Assembly (NCBI GenBank): GCA_964532715.1
Contig: CAZHIX010000013.1
Location: 1-25,735, forward strand
Source: 1-14-0-10-45-29 sp964532715
GTDB lineage: Archaea > Micrarchaeota > Micrarchaeia > Anstonellales > Anstonellaceae
Direction: 5' to 3'
DNA length: 25,735 nt
Shown: in pieces, positions 21,735-25,735 of the stretch
Position numbering within the stretch: the first letter of the stretch is position 1
Layout of the letters: every line of letters begins with the position of its first letter
Translations under genes and position numbers: made by a program
Notes under the pieces: generated by a model
Databases searched by the model: none
Told to the model about the DNA's origin: nothing
Seen by the model: only the letters and a program-made list of their open reading frames with translations

Positions 21735-21768
21735 AACAGTAAAAAAAACTAAAAAATACAAAGAATGC
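21735..21768 (-). terminator. T-rich tract after the glutaredoxin gene
   Basis: Downstream of the glutaredoxin stop the minus strand reads through several T runs (TATTTTTTAG, then TTTTTTTTACTG). Archaeal RNA polymerase can terminate at such tracts without a hairpin. No stem was found. Confidence 0.45.
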
Positions 21769-21771
21769 AGG

Positions 21772-22092
21772 TTAGCCTAATGACAAAAGTGCATCTATTT
21801 TTGACTTATCAAAACCAATTATCCAATTACCACCGATATTTATCTGAGGCACGCCCATTTGACCGGTGCTTGAAAACATGAATTGAGCACTTTTTTGATC
21901 AGAAGCCACATCTATTTCTTCAAATTCCACATTTTTTTGTTTCAAGTATTGTTTTGCCAAATGACAATAAGGACATGAGTTCGTAGAATATACTTGCACT
22001 TTAATTTTATTCTCTTTTTGCCCAATATCTGAGCGCATCTGCATCATTTTTAACATCCTGATTCTATCAATTTCTGGATCTGTAGATTCCAT
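21772..22092 (-). CDS. Glutaredoxin-like thiol-disulfide oxidoreductase
   Basis: A 106-aa protein with a thioredoxin fold. The redox motif is SCPYC (Cys40, Cys43) after strand VQVYSTN, the cis-proline is GVPQ (Pro82), and the end GGNWIIGFDKSKIDALL is typical of short glutaredoxins. It would reduce protein disulfides. The first 28 residues (MESTDPEIDRIRMLKMMQMR and a short linker) are an extra charged helix resembling the N-terminal DPExxxIRxxK extensions of some archaeal thioredoxin-like and PDCD5-type proteins. The ribosome-binding site GGTGAT is 3 nt from the ATG. It is divergent from the unrecognised gene at 22206. Confidence 0.9.
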   Translation of the reverse strand: MESTDPEIDRIRMLKMMQMRSDIGQKENKIKVQVYSTNSCPYCHLAKQYLKQKNVEFEEIDVASDQKSAQFMFSSTGQMGVPQINIGGNWIIGFDKSKIDALLSLG

Positions 22093-22205
22093 AATATCAC
22101 CTATATAAAATTTTATTGATTAAGTAATATACACACAAGTTAGATATATAAAACTTATTGAAAAACAAACCAAACAGTATTAAAGCTCAATACAGATGAG
22201 TGAAT

Positions 22206-23252
22206 ATGCTAAAAGTAAGCAAGACACACAATAATGACGTAGTAGAAACACGTTGGAATAGAATGCTTGCAAAAAATAATGAAACACAGATACAAGAACT
22301 AAAAGAAAACTTTGAAAAAAACATAAATGTTGAAAATATTGCATATCAAATTGAAGCATCAAAAATAGCATATAAATTGGAACCAAATGACACATACACA
22401 CCTACAAAAATAATACTTGAATATTTACAAAAGCACAGAAATGTTGATGAGTGTTTAGAATCTATAAAATATTTACTTGAAATGTGTGCAAACATAAAAA
22501 GAGAGACAAAAACAGACACATACAAAAACACAAAGATGCAAAATGTTCTTTTAGCGATAGAAGCAGTTAATGGTATATTGAATAATGCTCAGTTTTGGCC
22601 ACAACTTGATGTAAAACAAACTTATGAGTATATTGTAGAAATAACAAAAATGTTTGAAGAGATTTGGGTTGACCCAAAAACACAAAAACCGTTTGAAGAT
22701 AACATGCAGACTACACTACAAGAGATAAATATTGATATAGATGGGACAGAGGTGTCTTTAGAAAAGTATATTCGTGAAAATACACTTGAAATGGTGATTG
22801 ATAGAATATTTGAATATACAAAAAATTACCCAGTAGAAAAGTTGTTCGAACTTGTTGCAAACACACTTGACTTACTATCTAATTACGAATATATGCAAAC
22901 CAAAAATTATGAGAATTGCAAGACTGACCCACTTTTGAATAAAATATTGCAAAAAATTATATACATACTAGATGACCCAATAGGATATACAGACCAGATA
23001 GAAAAAATATCTGAAAGTTGTATTAAAGTGGCGGAATCTATCAAAAGATTTTGCAACGTAGATATTATGGAGAAAATAACAGCAACAAAAGGATTTTCGC
23101 AAACAGATGAACAAAAGATGGAAAATGAAATTCAAAGATATGTGTTTGAAGCATTTTCATACACAGACCCAATACAATTTTATATTGAAAAAATATTAGA
23201 TAGAGCAGAGAAGATTATACAAAAAGAGCATGACAAAACACTAGACAAATGA
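22206..23252 (+). CDS. Unrecognised all-helical cytoplasmic protein
   Basis: A 348-aa protein with no family that I recognise. It has no signal peptide and no membrane segment, is rich in Glu, Lys, Asn and Ile, and looks helical throughout. Local motifs include NVENIAYQIEASKIAYKL and EIWVDPKTQKPFEDNM. The ATG at 22206 was chosen over an in-frame GTG at 22200; a weak TATA-like AGTATTAAAG lies about 27 nt upstream of it. It is the first of three same-strand genes, the third being a histidine-kinase-like protein, so a shared signalling role is possible but not shown. HEAT-like or other helical-repeat architecture would be compatible with the sequence. Confidence 0.7.
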   Translation: MLKVSKTHNNDVVETRWNRMLAKNNETQIQELKENFEKNINVENIAYQIEASKIAYKLEPNDTYTPTKIILEYLQKHRNVDECLESIKYLLEMCANIKRETKTDTYKNTKMQNVLLAIEAVNGILNNAQFWPQLDVKQTYEYIVEITKMFEEIWVDPKTQKPFEDNMQTTLQEINIDIDGTEVSLEKYIRENTLEMVIDRIFEYTKNYPVEKLFELVANTLDLLSNYEYMQTKNYENCKTDPLLNKILQKIIYILDDPIGYTDQIEKISESCIKVAESIKRFCNVDIMEKITATKGFSQTDEQKMENEIQRYVFEAFSYTDPIQFYIEKILDRAEKIIQKEHDKTLDK

Positions 23253-23302
23253 ATTTGAGGTAGAGTTTAATGTGTTTATAGGTATGTGAACATGTTTTTA
23301 AA

Positions 23303-23312
23303 TACTTATAAA
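23303..23312 (+). promoter_or_regulatory. TATA box of the gene at 23333
   Basis: TACTTATAAA is centred about 26 nt upstream of the ATG at 23333, predicting a leaderless mRNA and transcription independent of the preceding gene. Confidence 0.55.
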
Positions 23313-23332
23313 CATAATGAATACGTGAGAAT

Positions 23333-23836
23333 ATGAAATTAACAACAAATACTGGAACAAGAGTTGAAAATACGCTAAAAATGCAGACTAGGCTAATCGC
23401 AAATGTAGTAATGGTTTATGTTTTGAAAAAAAATGAGCAAGTACAAAAAGAGGGGGAATTTGTCAAGAGAACAAGAAAAATAAACCCGATGAGCGAATCA
23501 ATTATTGGACAGGGTAAAAAGAGTAGAGAATTAAGATACAAAGATATTGCAGAGATGGCAAAACTTTTAGCATCAAATGATAAAATATTAAATGGACTTG
23601 GATTGAGATCAGATATAAAAAGTTGTGAATACAAAATAACAATGATGTATGGAGAAGGCGCGAAAAAAATTGCGTTGATAATGGATGAAGCTAAAGAAGG
23701 AGTAGCGTTTTTGATTAAAGATACTTGGCCATCCAATATAGATAAACAGATAATGGTTGTAGATGCCAAAAAAAGCAGTGAATACGGATATACAATTCAA
23801 CAGATAGAGAACATATTAACACAGATGATTGCTTAA
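23333..23836 (+). CDS. Unrecognised 167-aa cytoplasmic protein
   Basis: A soluble mixed alpha/beta protein with no signal peptide or membrane helix. The N-terminal third is helical and basic (LKMQTRLIANVVMVYVLKK). The rest has strand-like pieces (KIALIMDEAKEGVAFLIKD and KQIMVVDAKKSSEYGY) and a C-terminal helix. I do not recognise the family. It has its own leaderless-type promoter and lies between another unrecognised gene and the kinase-like gene, all on the same strand. A regulatory partner of the kinase is one possibility, based only on position. Confidence 0.65.
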   Translation: MKLTTNTGTRVENTLKMQTRLIANVVMVYVLKKNEQVQKEGEFVKRTRKINPMSESIIGQGKKSRELRYKDIAEMAKLLASNDKILNGLGLRSDIKSCEYKITMMYGEGAKKIALIMDEAKEGVAFLIKDTWPSNIDKQIMVVDAKKSSEYGYTIQQIENILTQMIA

Positions 23837-24043
23837 ATCATTTGTTAAAATAGTTAAATACCAAAAACAATTGATGGCAAACAACAAACAAGTAGTAGTA
23901 AAAATAGTAGTGCGGATAATATAATAGAAGTTGATAGAAGTCTTTGGCAAAATTATTAGTAAAAGACATTATCCCAAACGATATAGAATAATGTGATAGT
24001 TAGTTGAATTGGTGCACGTTTAGTTTTAAAAAGAGTTGATAGA

Positions 24044-25735
24044 ATGCAAAAAAATAACGAACACAACGGTGAGCAGAATTATAAGAACACCAAAAAAACA
24101 AAGTCTAGCCGTGGTTTTTCTTCTTTTGGTAAAATGAAGGCAAAACCTGAAAACATTATAAAAATAGATACGACTAACAGTGATTTTATCAAATCAATAA
24201 AAGATATACAATTACATGATATAAAAAATTTATTTAACGACGTTAAAAATATCTTTTTGCAAATGAACGAGGAACATATAGGCAATATCGCTCAGGATAA
24301 AAAATTATGCACATACATAACTGATTTTTATTCTGGATATATGAAATTTAACAAAAACACCGAAGAGTTAGATAAAATAAGCAAACAAAGCATAGATGCA
24401 TTTAGAATCATCACACTTGGTAATAAAGATGAAACACAGATAAAAGATGAGCTTAACAAATGCGCAAAGAATGCTAAAAGTATAATAGAATATTTTGTTG
24501 AACGAATTTGTGAATCAAAAGTATTAGAAAGAGTTTTTTTTGAAGAAATAAAAAATCAAATCAATAACAAGATAGGTGCAGACTATCAAAATCAGGTTTA
24601 TTACCTAATACTTCAAGATATAGCAAATCTACAGCAATCTAAGCAAAAAGATATTAAAACTGCGATAAAAGAAATTTTTGAAAATTTAACAAATGAACAG
24701 AAAGCAAAAGTAGAACAAAAAAGATTGTACACCACTTACAAGAATATTTATTATGCAAAAAAACAATTGCAAGAATATATAATTGAACAAGATTTTGAGA
24801 AAATAATACATGATGTTTATTATGATACAGATAATGTATCATACGTAAAATTAGCTTTTGATGATATTAAAAGAGTTTCAATGGATAACACAATACTTGA
24901 TGCAGACGAAAAAATAAGAAAGACGTGTGATGAATTCAAAAGTATTTGTGATGAGATATCTTTACTTGCTCAAAATAGTATGGCAATAAAAGGATATACA
25001 GGTAAAACAGATGCGACTAAACAAATACATGAAAATAGTCTTAGAATTATGACGCTAACAGAACAACAGATAAAATTTATAGATGAAATATTAGAAAGTA
25101 TTAGTGAACTTGATGGAGAATACGATTTATACGATAAACAAAGTCTTACACAATTAGATTCTGAGATATTTGCAAAAAAATCAACAATCTTAAATCAACA
25201 AAAACAGATAAGAGAATCAGTAGAAAGACTTGAATCGTTTTCACAAGGCGAGCAATACAAGATGAAGATACAAAAAAGTGATTTGAGAGAACTAGTTGTT
25301 GAAACGCTAAAAAAAGCTACAGCCAAAGACTCAAAAAAACAATTTGAGATTAAATGGTCAAAAGATATTGCACATATGGACGAAAAAAGATTGGCATATC
25401 ACATTGAGACTGAACCGTTGATATTCAAGAGTATACTTTTTAATGTGGCATCCAATGCAGTTAAATATTGTGAAAATAAAATTGATGTTCAAACTACTCA
25501 GAGTAGAAATTCCATAGATATATTCATATCTGATGATGGAGAAGGTATGACAATAGGAGAAGCAGATAAAGCGTTTTTAAGAGGAGTGCAAAATAAAAAC
25601 GCAAAACAAGGTTCAACCGGTTTTGGACTTTCTGCATCGGAAGAGATGATTAGAATACTTGGGGGAAGTATTGAAATAGTTGATCCGGGTCCCAGAGGGC
25701 AGGGTGAAAAAACAACATTCAAAATAACCATACCT
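24044..25735 (+). CDS. Soluble histidine-kinase-like protein (GHKL ATPase), partial
   Basis: Open from ATG 24044 to the window edge (564 codons, C-terminus nearly complete). The end is a HATPase_c domain: N box NVASNAVKY (about 466-474), G1 DDGEGM, G2 GSTGFGLSASEEM, then GEKTTFKITIP. An H-box-like QLHDIKNLFNDV with candidate phospho-His58 lies near the N-terminus, about 400 residues before the ATPase, instead of the usual 100-120. A second, His-less H-box-like stretch ISLLAQNSMAIKGYTG occurs at about 305-320. The residues between are helical and coiled-coil-like. There is no membrane segment. No response regulator is seen in the window. The start is uncertain: no TATA box or ribosome-binding site is well placed. 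Confidence 0.8.
   Translation, partial: MQKNNEHNGEQNYKNTKKTKSSRGFSSFGKMKAKPENIIKIDTTNSDFIKSIKDIQLHDIKNLFNDVKNIFLQMNEEHIGNIAQDKKLCTYITDFYSGYMKFNKNTEELDKISKQSIDAFRIITLGNKDETQIKDELNKCAKNAKSIIEYFVERICESKVLERVFFEEIKNQINNKIGADYQNQVYYLILQDIANLQQSKQKDIKTAIKEIFENLTNEQKAKVEQKRLYTTYKNIYYAKKQLQEYIIEQDFEKIIHDVYYDTDNVSYVKLAFDDIKRVSMDNTILDADEKIRKTCDEFKSICDEISLLAQNSMAIKGYTGKTDATKQIHENSLRIMTLTEQQIKFIDEILESISELDGEYDLYDKQSLTQLDSEIFAKKSTILNQQKQIRESVERLESFSQGEQYKMKIQKSDLRELVVETLKKATAKDSKKQFEIKWSKDIAHMDEKRLAYHIETEPLIFKSILFNVASNAVKYCENKIDVQTTQSRNSIDIFISDDGEGMTIGEADKAFLRGVQNKNAKQGSTGFGLSASEEMIRILGGSIEIVDPGPRGQGEKTTFKITIP

Noticed and set aside
23873..23923. 16-codon frame with a TATA box about 27 nt upstream
   Set aside because: Too short to judge, and its composition is not distinctive.

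Overview
The window is AT-rich archaeal DNA. Evidence for Archaea: a class-I (eRF1-type) release factor, a Methanocaldococcus-type S-layer protein, a tRNA intron with a bulge-helix-bulge fold, archease, an Era-like GTPase with an OapB/ArvB-type Zn-ribbon protein, and a secreted Lon-fold protease of the archaeal-only family. TATA boxes centred about 26-28 nt upstream of many start codons fit archaeal promoters giving leaderless mRNAs; genes inside operons or with longer leaders carry GGTGAT/GAGGTG ribosome-binding sites. The many unrecognised surface and cytoplasmic proteins and a 10-N assembly gap suggest a metagenome-derived, possibly DPANN-type lineage, but the lineage is inferred and not proven.

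Layout. 1-150: intron-containing tRNA-Arg(UCG) on the minus strand, followed by a terminator-like hairpin. 226-2115: membrane-anchored AAA ATPase. 2116-2572: tiny ORFs only. 2573-3942: AbiEi/AbiEii-type toxin-antitoxin pair. 3943-4411: regulatory stretch with a perfect 28-bp palindrome, a TATA box and a structured leader overlapping a 49-codon frame interrupted by TAG. 4412-7318: S-layer protein. 7455-8450: secreted PEGA-repeat protein. 8451-8834: hairpin-rich spacer with divergent promoters. 8835-10214: AAA_14/DUF4143 ATPase containing the N gap. 10258-12987: two-gene operon for a large coiled-coil surface protein and a small single-pass membrane protein. 13309-16059 (minus): aRF1 carrying an intein right after its GGQ motif. 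16171-17652 (minus): two beta-carbonic anhydrases. 17733-17975: degenerate ~11-bp tandem repeats. 18011-19762 (minus): secreted, membrane-anchored Lon-like protease. 19869-21257: Era-like GTPase and Zn-ribbon protein (ArvA/ArvB-like). 21281-22092 (minus): archease and glutaredoxin. 22200-25735: two unrecognised proteins and a soluble GHKL histidine-kinase-like protein running off the right edge.

Functional themes are cell envelope (S-layer, PEGA, coiled-coil surface proteins, anchored protease, possible vesicle GTPase), RNA processing and translation (tRNA intron, archease, aRF1 with intein), and signalling or defence (AbiE pair, kinase-like protein). The strongest leads for new biology are the S-layer leader with interleaved complementary segments, the intein abutting the GGQ motif, the kinase-like protein with its H-box far from its ATPase domain, the hairpin-rich spacer at 8581-8749, and the paired surface proteins.
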